64,000 nt of DNA, taken from the NCBI GenBank assembly GCA_018712945.1, contig DVFZ01000122.1, forward strand, positions 1-64,000. Reading direction: 5' to 3'. Numbering within the stretch: the first letter of the stretch is position 1; each line of letters starts with the position of its first letter. Position numbers and translations under genes: made by a program. Shown in pieces: positions 43,458 to 51,740 of this stretch. Below the pieces are notes generated by a model. The model was given only the letters and a program-made list of their open reading frames with translations. It was not told the origin of the DNA and did not search any database. The stretch comes from Candidatus Pullichristensenella stercorigallinarum. Lineage in GTDB: Bacteria > Bacillota > Clostridia > Christensenellales > Aristaeellaceae.

Positions 43458-45365
43458 CTATTTACCCGAAAGTTGCCATAGTTGCCAGGCGGCATCCGAG
43501 GGCATGCGCCAGTCGCCGCGCGGCGAAAGCGATACGCTGCCCACCTTGGGGCCGTCGGGCATGCAGCTGCGCTTGAACTGCTGCGCAAAGAAGCGCCGCA
43601 GAAACACCGTCAGCCACTTGCGGATGGTTTCCTCGCTGTACTCCCCCGCAAAGGCAATTTTTGCCAGGCGCAGGATTTTTTCCGGCGCGGCGCGGCGGCG
43701 CAGCATGTGGTAGAGGAAGAAATCGTGCAGGCGGTAGGGGCCGACCAGGTCTTCGGTCTTTTGGGCGATTTCGCCGTCTTTGGGCGGCAGAAGTTCCGGG
43801 CTGACGGGCGTGTCTAGCACGTCCAGCAATGCCTGCCTGAGCGCGCCGGTGGCGGCATGGCTGGCCTCGTAGGAAACAAGGTGGCGAATCAGCGTCTTGG
43901 GAATGGAGCAGTTTACGCCGTACATGCTCATGTGGTCGCCGTTGTAGGTGGCCCAGCCCAGCGCGCTTTCGGAAAGGTCGCCCGTGCCCACCACCAGGCC
44001 GTTTTCGGCGTTGGCGATGTCCATGAGCACCTGCGTGCGCTCGCGCGCCTGCGCGTTTTCATAGGCCGTGGAGCGGTCCTCCGGGGAAAGGCCGATATCG
44101 GCCATGTGCTGAAGCGTCGCTTTCTGGATGTCGATTTCGCGGAAGTCCGCGCCCACCTCGCGGGCGAGGATTTCGGCGTTGGAGCGGGTGCGCTTCGTGG
44201 TGCCAAAGCAGGGCATGGTCACGGCGGTGAGGGCGCTGGCGGGCAGGTTCGCCAGCTTCAGGGCGCGCACGCTCACCAGCAGCGCCAGCGTGGAATCCAG
44301 CCCGCCGGATACGCCCAGCACCAGCCTTTGCGCGTGGGTGTGGCGCAGGCGGCGGGCAAGGCCGTGGGCCTGGATGGAGAGCAGCTCCTCGGCGCGCCCG
44401 GCAAGGTGTTCTTCGTCGTGGGGGATGAAAGGCGTGGGGTCGACAAAGCGGCGCAGCCTGAGCGCGCGCAGGGGCTGGGAAAATTCGATCGTTTCGTGGC
44501 TGGCAGGGCCGGGCGTCTCGCGGAAGTCGTTGTTGGCGCGGCGCTCCAGGGCGAGGAAGCCCACGTCCGCGTCGGCAAAGAGCAGCCCTTCGTAAAACGG
44601 CGCGGATTCGGCCAATTTGGTGCCGTATTCGTAGATGAGCGAGTGCCCGGCGAACACGATATCCTGCGTGGACTCATCCGGCCCGGCCCCTGCGTAGACG
44701 TAGGCCGCCGCCAGGCGCGAAGACTGCGAGGACACCAGCTCCCGCCGGTAGTCGCGCTTGCCGGCCAAAGCGTCGCTGGCCGAGGGGTTGACAAGCACCG
44801 TCGCCCCGGCCAGGGCGTGGCGGATGCCGGTGGGGTTGGGCGCCCACAAATCTTCACAGATTTCCAGCGCCATCACAAACTCGGGCAGTTCCCGGCAGGC
44901 AAAGAGAAGGTTGGCGGAGAAAGGCACGTCATCGCCAAACCAGCGCAGCGTGCGCGCGCCGTCAAAGGCGGGGGCGAACTGGCGCAGCTCGTAAAACTCG
45001 GCGTAGTTGGGCAAATGCGTCTTGGGAACCACGCCCAGCACGCGCCCGCTTTGCAGAATCGCCGCGCAGTTGTACAGGCAGTTGCCGTCGGCCACGGGCA
45101 GGCCCACAACGATGAGCATGTCCGTTTCCCGCGTGTTTTTAAGCACACTTTTCAGCCCTTCTAGCGCTCCGCGCACCAGATGGCCGTGCAAAAACAAATC
45201 GCCGCAGGTGTACCCGGTCAGGCACAGCTCCGGAAACACGCATACGTTCGCGCCCTCCTGCGCGGCCTCTTTCGCCAGACGGGAAATTTCCGCGGCGTTC
45301 TTTTCCACATTGGCCACTTCCAGCGCCGGGGTGGCGGCGCACAGGCGCACAAATCCGTCAAACAT
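43458..45365 (-). CDS. nadE: Glutamine-dependent NAD+ synthetase
   Basis: The enzyme makes NAD from deamido-NAD. An N-terminal nitrilase-type glutaminase (residues 1-300) has its Glu in VFPELCLTGY, Lys in VVPKTHLPNY and Cys in LEICEDLWAPNP. The C-terminal synthetase has the PP-loop VLGVSGGLDSTLALLV (about residue 350) and VGTGDLSESALGWATY. Length is 635 residues, the standard long form. AAAGGAGG precedes the ATG. It is 27 bases downstream of rsmG, so probably the last gene of the mnmG-rsmG unit. Confidence 0.95.
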   Translation of the reverse strand: MFDGFVRLCAATPALEVANVEKNAAEISRLAKEAAQEGANVCVFPELCLTGYTCGDLFLHGHLVRGALEGLKSVLKNTRETDMLIVVGLPVADGNCLYNCAAILQSGRVLGVVPKTHLPNYAEFYELRQFAPAFDGARTLRWFGDDVPFSANLLFACRELPEFVMALEICEDLWAPNPTGIRHALAGATVLVNPSASDALAGKRDYRRELVSSQSSRLAAAYVYAGAGPDESTQDIVFAGHSLIYEYGTKLAESAPFYEGLLFADADVGFLALERRANNDFRETPGPASHETIEFSQPLRALRLRRFVDPTPFIPHDEEHLAGRAEELLSIQAHGLARRLRHTHAQRLVLGVSGGLDSTLALLVSVRALKLANLPASALTAVTMPCFGTTKRTRSNAEILAREVGADFREIDIQKATLQHMADIGLSPEDRSTAYENAQARERTQVLMDIANAENGLVVGTGDLSESALGWATYNGDHMSMYGVNCSIPKTLIRHLVSYEASHAATGALRQALLDVLDTPVSPELLPPKDGEIAQKTEDLVGPYRLHDFFLYHMLRRRAAPEKILRLAKIAFAGEYSEETIRKWLTVFLRRFFAQQFKRSCMPDGPKVGSVSLSPRGDWRMPSDAAWQLWQLSGK

Positions 45366-45392
45366 GTTCGTTCCTCCTTTGAAATCGCGGCC

Positions 45393-46094
45393 CTACAGCG
45401 GCCTTTTCTCGGGAATGCCCGCCCGCCGGGGGTATTTTTCCGGCGTGGGCGCGGTCTTTTCCAAAATGACCAGCGTATGCGCCCAATCGCGCCCCGGCAC
45501 GCGCGCCGTGCCTATTTCCAGGCAGCGCCCGCCCAGCGCGGAAAGCGCCGCGTCCGCCGCTTCAATTTCTTCCGCCGCGCCCGGCCCCTTGAGCGCCACG
45601 GCCCTGCCGCCCACGCGCACAAGCGGCAGCATCAGCTCGCACAACACGTTCAGCGAAGCCACCGCCCGCGCCGTCGCCGCGTCGAAGGCTTCGCGGAAAG
45701 CGCCGCGCCCGGCGTCCTCGGCGCGCAGACACACGGCCTCGGCGTTCAAATCGAGCCGCGCGATCGCGTCCTGCAAGAACACTACCCGCTTGGAAAGCGA
45801 ATCCATGAGCACAAAGCGCGTATCCGGCAGGAAAATGGATAGCGGCACGCCGGGGAACCCCGCGCCGCTGCCCACGTCCACGCACGTTTCCGCCCCGCGC
45901 AGATGCGCAAGCGGGGCAAGGGAGTCGAGGTAGTTGCGGTCAATGGCCTCGGCGGGATCGTCCGGCACGCGGGTGAGGTTCATGCGCGCGTTGGCCTGCG
46001 TCAGCAGGGCGTGGAAGGCGCAGAGCTTGTCAAGCTGTTCCGCCGTCGCGGCAATGCCCGCCGCCTCCAACCGGGTTTGCAGAAGTTTGCGCAT
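45393..46094 (-). CDS. rsmG: 16S rRNA (guanine-527-N7) methyltransferase
   Basis: RsmG methylates G527 of 16S rRNA; its loss gives low-level streptomycin resistance in other bacteria. The SAM motif is CVDVGSGAGFPGVPLSIFLP (residues about 68-87), followed by LMDSLSKRVVFLQDA. Length is 233 residues. AAAGGAGG precedes the ATG at 46094, which lies inside the end of mnmG: the two genes overlap by 65 bases, an unusually long overlap. Confidence 0.95.
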   Translation of the reverse strand: MRKLLQTRLEAAGIAATAEQLDKLCAFHALLTQANARMNLTRVPDDPAEAIDRNYLDSLAPLAHLRGAETCVDVGSGAGFPGVPLSIFLPDTRFVLMDSLSKRVVFLQDAIARLDLNAEAVCLRAEDAGRGAFREAFDAATARAVASLNVLCELMLPLVRVGGRAVALKGPGAAEEIEAADAALSALGGRCLEIGTARVPGRDWAHTLVILEKTAPTPEKYPRRAGIPEKRPL

Positions 46095-47925
46095 GTCCGT
46101 CCTCCTTTGTTCCGCCTTGCGCCCCGCCCTTTTCGCCTGCCTGCACGCGGCGGCGCTTTTCCAGCCAGATGGTGAGCACCGTCACGTCTCCCGGCGACAC
46201 GCCGGGGATGCGCGAGGCCTGCCCCAGCGAGGCGGGGCGCTGGCGGTCGAGCTTTTCGCGCGCCTCCAGCCGCAGCCCGTCCATGTGCAGGTAGTCCGCG
46301 TCCGCGGGCAGGGGCATGCTTTCCAGGCGGCGGAAGCGGCGCACGTCGGCCATCTGGCGGTCGATGTAGCCCTCGTATTTGATTTCAATTTCCAGCTGCC
46401 GCCCGGTTTCAGGGCTGATTTCCGGAGCCTGCGCGGCGATTTGGGAAAACTTTGCGTCCGGCTTGCGCAAGGGGATATCCAGCCGCCGCTGCTTCAAAAG
46501 AGCGCGGGCGCTTTCCAAATCCTCGCGGCGGCGCAGCATGCGCTCGTAGCGCTCGCGGGTGGCAAGCCCCGCCTTGTAGCCGCGCTCGGTGAGGCGGAAA
46601 TCGGCGTTGTCCTGCCGAAGCACCAGCCGGTATTCGGCGCGGGAAGTCATCATGCGGTAGGGCTCGTCCACGCCCTTGGTGACCAAATCGTCCACCAGCA
46701 CGCCCAGGTAGCCGTCGTCGCGGGAGAGCAGAAGCGGCTCGCGCCCGGCAAGCCACAGGGCGGCGTTGATGCCGGCATATACGCCCTGCGCCGCGGCCTC
46801 CTCATAGCCCGAGGTGCCGTTCACCTGCCCGGCAAACCACAGCCCGGCGATTTCGCGGGCAGCCAGCGCGCCGGTGAGGGCGGTGGGGTCGATGCAGTCG
46901 TACTCGATGGCGTAAGCCAGGCGCACCAGGCGCGCGTTTTCCAGCCCCGGCACGGTGCGGTAAAAGGCGCGCTGGATTTCCTCCGGCATGGAGGTGGACA
47001 TGCCCTGCGCGTACCACTCGGTGGTGTAAAGCCCCTCCGGCTCCAGAAACACGGGATGGCGTTCCTTGTCCTTAAAGCGCACCACCTTGTCCTCAATCGA
47101 GGGGCAGTAGCGCGCCCCGGTGCCGTGGATGGAGCCGGTGTACATGGGCGCGCGGTGCAGGTTGGCAAGCAGGATTTCGTGCGTTTCTTTCGTGGTATAG
47201 GTCAGGTAGCACAGGGCGCGGTTTCTGAGCGTGGAAGCGTCGGTGAGGAAGGAAAACGGCGTGATTGGCTCGTCGCCCGGCTGCGGCTCCATTTTGGAAA
47301 AGTCGATGGTGCGGCCGTCCAGACGCGCCGGGGTGCCGGTCTTGAAACGGCGGATGGAAAAGCCCAGGCCGGAGAGACAGCCGGTGAGGGCGTTCGCGGC
47401 CAGCAGGCCCTGCGGCCCGCCGTTCCACGAGCATTCGCCGATGATGATGCGGCTTTTCAGATATACGCCCGCGCAGACGACCGCCGCGCGGCAATTTACA
47501 CGCGCCCCCGTGGTGGTGGTCACGCCCACGACGCGGCCGTTTTCCACCTCGATGCGGGAAACCTCGGCCTGCCGCACTTCCAGGTTTTCACACTCGTCCA
47601 CGGCGCGGCGCATGCGCAGGCGGTAGTTGAGCTTGTCTGCCTGCGCGCGCAGGGAATGCACCGCCGGACCCTTGCCCGTGTTGAGCATGCGCGACTGGAT
47701 GAACGTATCGTCGATCGCCCGGCCCATCTCGCCGCCCAGTGCGTCCACTTCCCGCACCAGATGCCCCTTGCCTGTGCCGCCGATGGCGGGGTTGCAGGGC
47801 ATCAGCGCCAGCGCGTCCAGGTTGAGGGTCAGAAGCAGCGTTTTGTGGCCCATGCGGGCCAGCGCCAGCGCCGCCTCGCAGCCGGCGTGCCCCGCGCCGA
47901 CGACCACCGCGTCAAATGTCTCCAA
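46030..47925 (-). CDS. mnmG: tRNA uridine-5-carboxymethylaminomethyl modification enzyme MnmG
   Basis: MnmG with MnmE modifies U34 of several tRNAs using FAD, NADH and a folate. Motifs are the FAD loop VVGAGHAGCEAALALARMG, PCNPAIGGTGKGHLVREVDA, and the C-terminal LGQASRIPGVSPGDVTVL. Length is 631 residues. The start is a TTG at 47925 behind AAGGAGGACATGC; no in-frame ATG fits. The last 20 residues or so (GGAQGGTKEDGHAQT) are a Gly-rich extension that overlaps rsmG. mnmE is not in the window. Confidence 0.95.
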   Translation of the reverse strand: METFDAVVVGAGHAGCEAALALARMGHKTLLLTLNLDALALMPCNPAIGGTGKGHLVREVDALGGEMGRAIDDTFIQSRMLNTGKGPAVHSLRAQADKLNYRLRMRRAVDECENLEVRQAEVSRIEVENGRVVGVTTTTGARVNCRAAVVCAGVYLKSRIIIGECSWNGGPQGLLAANALTGCLSGLGFSIRRFKTGTPARLDGRTIDFSKMEPQPGDEPITPFSFLTDASTLRNRALCYLTYTTKETHEILLANLHRAPMYTGSIHGTGARYCPSIEDKVVRFKDKERHPVFLEPEGLYTTEWYAQGMSTSMPEEIQRAFYRTVPGLENARLVRLAYAIEYDCIDPTALTGALAAREIAGLWFAGQVNGTSGYEEAAAQGVYAGINAALWLAGREPLLLSRDDGYLGVLVDDLVTKGVDEPYRMMTSRAEYRLVLRQDNADFRLTERGYKAGLATRERYERMLRRREDLESARALLKQRRLDIPLRKPDAKFSQIAAQAPEISPETGRQLEIEIKYEGYIDRQMADVRRFRRLESMPLPADADYLHMDGLRLEAREKLDRQRPASLGQASRIPGVSPGDVTVLTIWLEKRRRVQAGEKGGAQGGTKEDGHAQTSANPVGGGGHCRDGGTA

Positions 47926-47955
47926 TGCATGTCCTCCTTGAGTATCCGGAAATCT

Positions 47956-48912
47956 TTAAAAGCGCGCCCCGCCCCACAGGGGCAGGATTTCCGCCCAGCC
48001 CACGCGCGCGGCGGGGAACATGGCGGCATTTGCGGCGCCGGCGGCGTTGGCAAATTGCAGCGCCTCCGCATCGGGAAGGCCGCGCAGGGCGGCGTACAGG
48101 TAGCCCGCCAGCAGGCTGTCGCCCGAGCCGACCGCGTTGACGGTTTGCACCTTCGGCGCGGGGGCGTAGATTTCCGCGCGCGCCCCCAACGTCAGCGGCA
48201 AAAGCGCCGCCGGGCCGCCCGCGTCCGCGCCCACCAGGCAACAGCCCTGCGCGCCCAGCGACATAAGCACCCGCCCCACGCCGCCGTCAATCAACTTCCA
48301 GGCTGCGGCGGGGTCGCTCGCACCGGCGAGGGCGGCAAGCTCCTGCTCGTTGGGCTTCAAAAGGTCGGGGCAGCCCCGCACGCCCTCCAGAAGCGCCGCG
48401 CCGTTGCTGTCCAGCACGGTGGCAAGGCCCAGCGCCTTCGCCCGCCGCAGGATGCCCGCCACGCGCTTTGCCGCCGCCCCGTCCGGGGCCGAGCCGCACA
48501 CGGCCAGCGCCCGCGCGCCCGGAAGCGCAGCAAACAGCGCTTCCTCCAGCGCGTCCATTTCCGTTTCCGAAAGCGGCGCGCCGGGGCGGTAGTCCACCTT
48601 CTGGGCAAAGTCGCCTTCGCGCGCCCAGGTGTCAATCACGCGCGTGGGGGCGGAAACGGGCACGGGCAACACATGTATGCCCTCCTGCCGCGCCAGCGCG
48701 CAAAAGCGTTCCCCCGTCTCCCCGCCCAGGGGGCACACGGCCAATGCCTCCGCCCCCAGCGCGGAAAGCACGCGCGCCACGTTTACGCCCTTGCCGCCGG
48801 TCTGCCATTCCTCGCGCGTGGGCGGCAGGCCAAAATCCCCGACCCAGGCGGTGCGGTCGAGGCAGGGGTTGAGCGTCAAAGTAACAATATCCATGCTTTC
48901 ATTATAGCGCAC
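47956..48912 (-). CDS. PfkB-family sugar kinase, 1-phosphofructokinase-like
   Basis: The protein has the hexose-phosphate kinase plan of FruK/LacC: VTLTLNPCLDRT at the start, GGKGVNVARVLSALG, and the catalytic base in NAVGSGDSLLAGYLYAAL. Length is 318 residues. The GTG at 48912 has GGGAGGGG at good spacing, while the family start matches the ATG at 48894, which has no ribosome site but lies six bases from a TATAAT; either a GTG start or a leaderless ATG is possible. No PTS or deoR gene is adjacent, so the substrate (fructose-1-phosphate or tagatose-6-phosphate) is open. Confidence 0.85.
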   Translation of the reverse strand: MRYNESMDIVTLTLNPCLDRTAWVGDFGLPPTREEWQTGGKGVNVARVLSALGAEALAVCPLGGETGERFCALARQEGIHVLPVPVSAPTRVIDTWAREGDFAQKVDYRPGAPLSETEMDALEEALFAALPGARALAVCGSAPDGAAAKRVAGILRRAKALGLATVLDSNGAALLEGVRGCPDLLKPNEQELAALAGASDPAAAWKLIDGGVGRVLMSLGAQGCCLVGADAGGPAALLPLTLGARAEIYAPAPKVQTVNAVGSGDSLLAGYLYAALRGLPDAEALQFANAAGAANAAMFPAARVGWAEILPLWGGARF

Positions 48913-48960
48913 CCGGACCCCTCCCGGACGTGGTTACGAACATTTTACAGGGCGGGCGGC

Positions 48961-49017
48961 TTGTGCGCCCCAGCGCGCGGTGCTAGAATAAACACGTAAG
49001 TTTCTATACACTAACTT
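48961..49017 (+). promoter_or_regulatory. feo promoter with metalloregulator-like palindrome
   Basis: TTGTGC (48961-48966), 17-base spacer, TAGAAT (48984-48989). Just downstream, over the expected start of transcription, is AAGTT-N10-AACTT (48998-49017), a perfect inverted repeat suited to a DtxR/IdeR- or Fur-type repressor. The 168-base leader that follows shows no small gene. Confidence 0.6.
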
Positions 49018-49185
49018 GATGTGGCCGCATGGGCCGAATGCCTGGGGTTTGCGGCAATTTTCGCGTCCGGTAGGCCGGAGGCAGGGCGCAGCGGGCCTGC
49101 GTTACCCGGCGGCGCAGCCGGGCGCAAAAAGGCCGTAACGCCTGGCAAAAACGCCCGCGCGGACGCGCTTTCGGGAGGAAGGGCT

Positions 49186-49422
49186 ATGGAACTGACCCTG
49201 GAAAAGCTCAAAGATGGCGAGCGCGGCGTGGTCGAGCGCCTGACGCTCACCGGGCCGACCAAGCGGCGGCTCATTGAAATGGGAATCACCCCCGGCACCG
49301 AGGTGCGCGTGCTCAAGCGTGCCCCGTTGGGCGACCCCATTGAAATTTATCTGCGGCGCTATACGCTGACTTTGCGCGCCGAGGACGCGCACAATATCTA
49401 CGTGAGGAGGGCGGAGGCATGA
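49186..49422 (+). CDS. feoA: Ferrous iron transport protein A
   Basis: FeoA is a small SH3-like protein that assists FeoB. The sequence of 78 residues has the family pattern (LKDGERGVVERLTLTGPTKR, RLIEMGITPGTEVRVLKRAP, and ending AHNIYVRR). GGGAGGAAGG precedes the ATG at 49186. Its stop overlaps the feoB start (ATGA). Confidence 0.93.
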   Translation: MELTLEKLKDGERGVVERLTLTGPTKRRLIEMGITPGTEVRVLKRAPLGDPIEIYLRRYTLTLRAEDAHNIYVRRAEA

Positions 49423-51566
49423 GCATCACCATCGCCCTGGCGGGCAATCCAAACAGCGGCAAAACCACGCTGTTCAACGCCCTGACCGGCTCCAATCAGT
49501 ACGTGGGCAACTGGCCGGGCGTAACCGTGGAGCGCAAGGAGGCGCGCTTCGATTTGAAGGGGCAGCAGGCCACCCTGGTGGACCTGCCCGGCGTGTATTC
49601 GCTTTCCCCATATTCCATCGAGGAAAACATCACCCGCCACTTCATCGCCCAGCATGCGCCGGACGTGGTTTTGAACATCGTGGACGCCACCAACATTGAG
49701 CGCAACCTCTATCTTACCTTGCAGCTGATGGAGCTAGAGCGCCCAGTGGTCATCGCCCTGAATTTGATGGACGAGCTGGAGCGGCGCGGCATAAAGCCCG
49801 ACTGCAAGGCGCTTTCGCGGCTGCTGGGCGCGCCGGTGGTGCCCATCTCCGCCAAGAAGGGGCAGGGCTTTGAGGCGCTTTTCGACGCCGTTTACCAGCA
49901 GGCCACCAAGCCCGTCATTGCTTATCCCATCCGCCGTTACGACGAGAGCACCCGCCGGGCGCTGGAGGAAATCGTTTCCGCTCTGGGCGGCTGGGACAGC
50001 CACAGCGCCTTTGACCTGGACGAGCACCGCGAACACCGTGACGAGGGCGAGCGCGACGACGACCACTCCGCCCAGGCGCAGCACCGCCACATCGGCGGCT
50101 ATGAGGACGAGGGCGACGAGGACTTCGCCCCGCCCACCACCTGGGTGGCCATCAAGCTGTTGGAGGGCGACGAGGAAATCAAGACCTCGGCGCAGCTCTC
50201 CGACGCCCAGCGCGCGCGCATCCGCGCCGCCATCGACGCCTATGTGGAGCGCGGCCGGCAGAAGCACCCCGGCATTGATTCTTTGACCCTGATGGTGGAC
50301 GCGCGCTATGCCGCCATCGAGCGGGCGCTGGATGCCTCCGGTTTCCCCCGCCAGCGGGATCATGAAACCACCATCTCCGATAAAATCGACCGCGTGCTCA
50401 CCCATCGCATCTTCGCCTTCCCGATTTTCCTGGCGGTGTTGGCGCTGATGTTCGCGCTCACCTTCGGCTGGCCGGGCACGGCGCTTTCCGATTTGGTGGA
50501 GCAGGGCGTGGGCCTGCTTTCCGAGGGCGTGAACGCGGCGCTTGCCTCCGCCCCGGAATGGATTCGCGCCCTGTTGGTGGACGGCGTGATCGCTGGCGTG
50601 GGCGGCGTGCTGGTATTTTTGCCGCAAATCCTCATCATCTTCCTGTTCATGTCCATCCTTGAGGACAGCGGCTACATGAGCCGCGCCGCCTTTATCACCG
50701 ACCGGCTCCTGCGCCGCTTCGGCCTCTCCGGCCGCTCCTTTATTCCCATGCTGATGGGCTTTGGCTGCACCACCACGGCGGTCATCGCCGCCCGCGGCGT
50801 GGAAAACGAGCGCGACCGGCGCATGACCATATTGCTCACGCCCTTTATGAGCTGCGGCGCGAAACTGCCGGTGTACGGCCTGATTACCGCCGCCATCTTC
50901 CCGGGCAACAGCGCCCTGGTGGTGCTGAGCCTGTACCTGCTGGGCATCATCCTGATGGTGGTTGCCGGGTTGGTTTTGCGCAAGACCACCTTCCGCGAGG
51001 GCGAAACGCCCTTTGTGATGGAATTGCCCGCCTACCGCGTGCCGGCGGTGAAAAACGTCGCCCGCCGCCTCTGGGACCGGGCCAAGGATTTCGTCGTCCG
51101 GGCCGGCACGATCATCTTCGCCATGAGCGTGGTGGTCTGGTTCCTCCAGTCGTTCTCGCCGTCGTTGCAGATGGTGTCCGATCCGGCGCAGTCCATGTTT
51201 GGCCGCCTGGGTGCGTTCATCGCCCCGATTTTTGCGCCGCTGGGCTTTGGCGAGTGGCAAAAGAGCGTGGCCCTGCTCTCGGGCCTGGTGGCGAAGGAAG
51301 CCGTGGTGTCCACCATGCAGGTGCTCTACGCCGCCGGTTCCACCGCGCAGCTGGGCACGCTGTTGGCTTCCAAATTCACCCCCCTCTCGGCCTATGCGTA
51401 CCTGGTGTTTATCCTGCTTTACACGCCCTGCGTGTCGGCGGTGGCGGCCATCCGCCGCGAAACTGGCTCGTGGAAATACACGCTGCTCTCAGTGCTGATG
51501 CAGCTGGGCATTGCCTACGTTGTGGCGCTGCTGGTGTTCCAGATTGGCAGCCTGCTGGGGGCGTAA
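49419..51566 (+). CDS. feoB: Ferrous iron transport protein B with His/Asp-rich insert
   Basis: FeoB is the GTPase-coupled Fe(II) importer. The G domain has G1 AGNPNSGKTTLFN, G3 DLPGVYSLSP and G4 LNLMDE. The membrane part has the two gate motifs with cysteines (GFGCTTTAVIAARG; FMSCGAKLPVYGLI). Between the G domain's helical bundle and the first membrane segment, residues about 199-236 form an unusual insert (DLDEHREHRDEGERDDDHS and QHRHIGGYEDEGDED) with five His and many acidic residues, likely to bind metal. Length is 715 residues. It is the second gene of feoA-feoB-small protein-asnA. Confidence 0.95.
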   Translation: MSITIALAGNPNSGKTTLFNALTGSNQYVGNWPGVTVERKEARFDLKGQQATLVDLPGVYSLSPYSIEENITRHFIAQHAPDVVLNIVDATNIERNLYLTLQLMELERPVVIALNLMDELERRGIKPDCKALSRLLGAPVVPISAKKGQGFEALFDAVYQQATKPVIAYPIRRYDESTRRALEEIVSALGGWDSHSAFDLDEHREHRDEGERDDDHSAQAQHRHIGGYEDEGDEDFAPPTTWVAIKLLEGDEEIKTSAQLSDAQRARIRAAIDAYVERGRQKHPGIDSLTLMVDARYAAIERALDASGFPRQRDHETTISDKIDRVLTHRIFAFPIFLAVLALMFALTFGWPGTALSDLVEQGVGLLSEGVNAALASAPEWIRALLVDGVIAGVGGVLVFLPQILIIFLFMSILEDSGYMSRAAFITDRLLRRFGLSGRSFIPMLMGFGCTTTAVIAARGVENERDRRMTILLTPFMSCGAKLPVYGLITAAIFPGNSALVVLSLYLLGIILMVVAGLVLRKTTFREGETPFVMELPAYRVPAVKNVARRLWDRAKDFVVRAGTIIFAMSVVVWFLQSFSPSLQMVSDPAQSMFGRLGAFIAPIFAPLGFGEWQKSVALLSGLVAKEAVVSTMQVLYAAGSTAQLGTLLASKFTPLSAYAYLVFILLYTPCVSAVAAIRRETGSWKYTLLSVLMQLGIAYVVALLVFQIGSLLGA

Positions 51567-51569
51567 GCG

Positions 51570-51740
51570 GTGGTTGTCCTGGCCTATATTGCCGCCTTTG
51601 CCGTCATTTTTGCCGCGGGGTGGATCATCTTCCGCCGCGTGCGCGCCTTTATCTTGACAAAGGGGCAAAGCGCGTGCGATAATTGTCCATATTCCCGCGC
51701 CTGCCGCGGCAAATGCTCAAAAAAGGACAAACGCCCATGA
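51570..51740 (+). CDS. FeoB-associated Cys-rich membrane protein
   Basis: This short gene, 56 residues, begins with GTG three bases after the feoB stop. It has one membrane segment (VVLAYIAAFAVIFAAGWIIF) and a basic Cys-rich tail (SACDNCPYSRACRGKCSKK). That is the usual plan of the small FeoB-associated (FeoC-replacing) proteins of Firmicutes. Its stop overlaps the asnA start (ATGA). A role in iron transfer or FeoB stability is inferred from the family and position. Confidence 0.85.
   Translation: MVVLAYIAAFAVIFAAGWIIFRRVRAFILTKGQSACDNCPYSRACRGKCSKKDKRP
51654..51683 (+). promoter_or_regulatory. Internal promoter for asnA
   Basis: Consensus TTGACA (51654-51659), 18-base spacer, GATAAT (51678-51683), located inside the small membrane protein gene. 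It could give asnA transcription independent of iron control. Confidence 0.5.
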
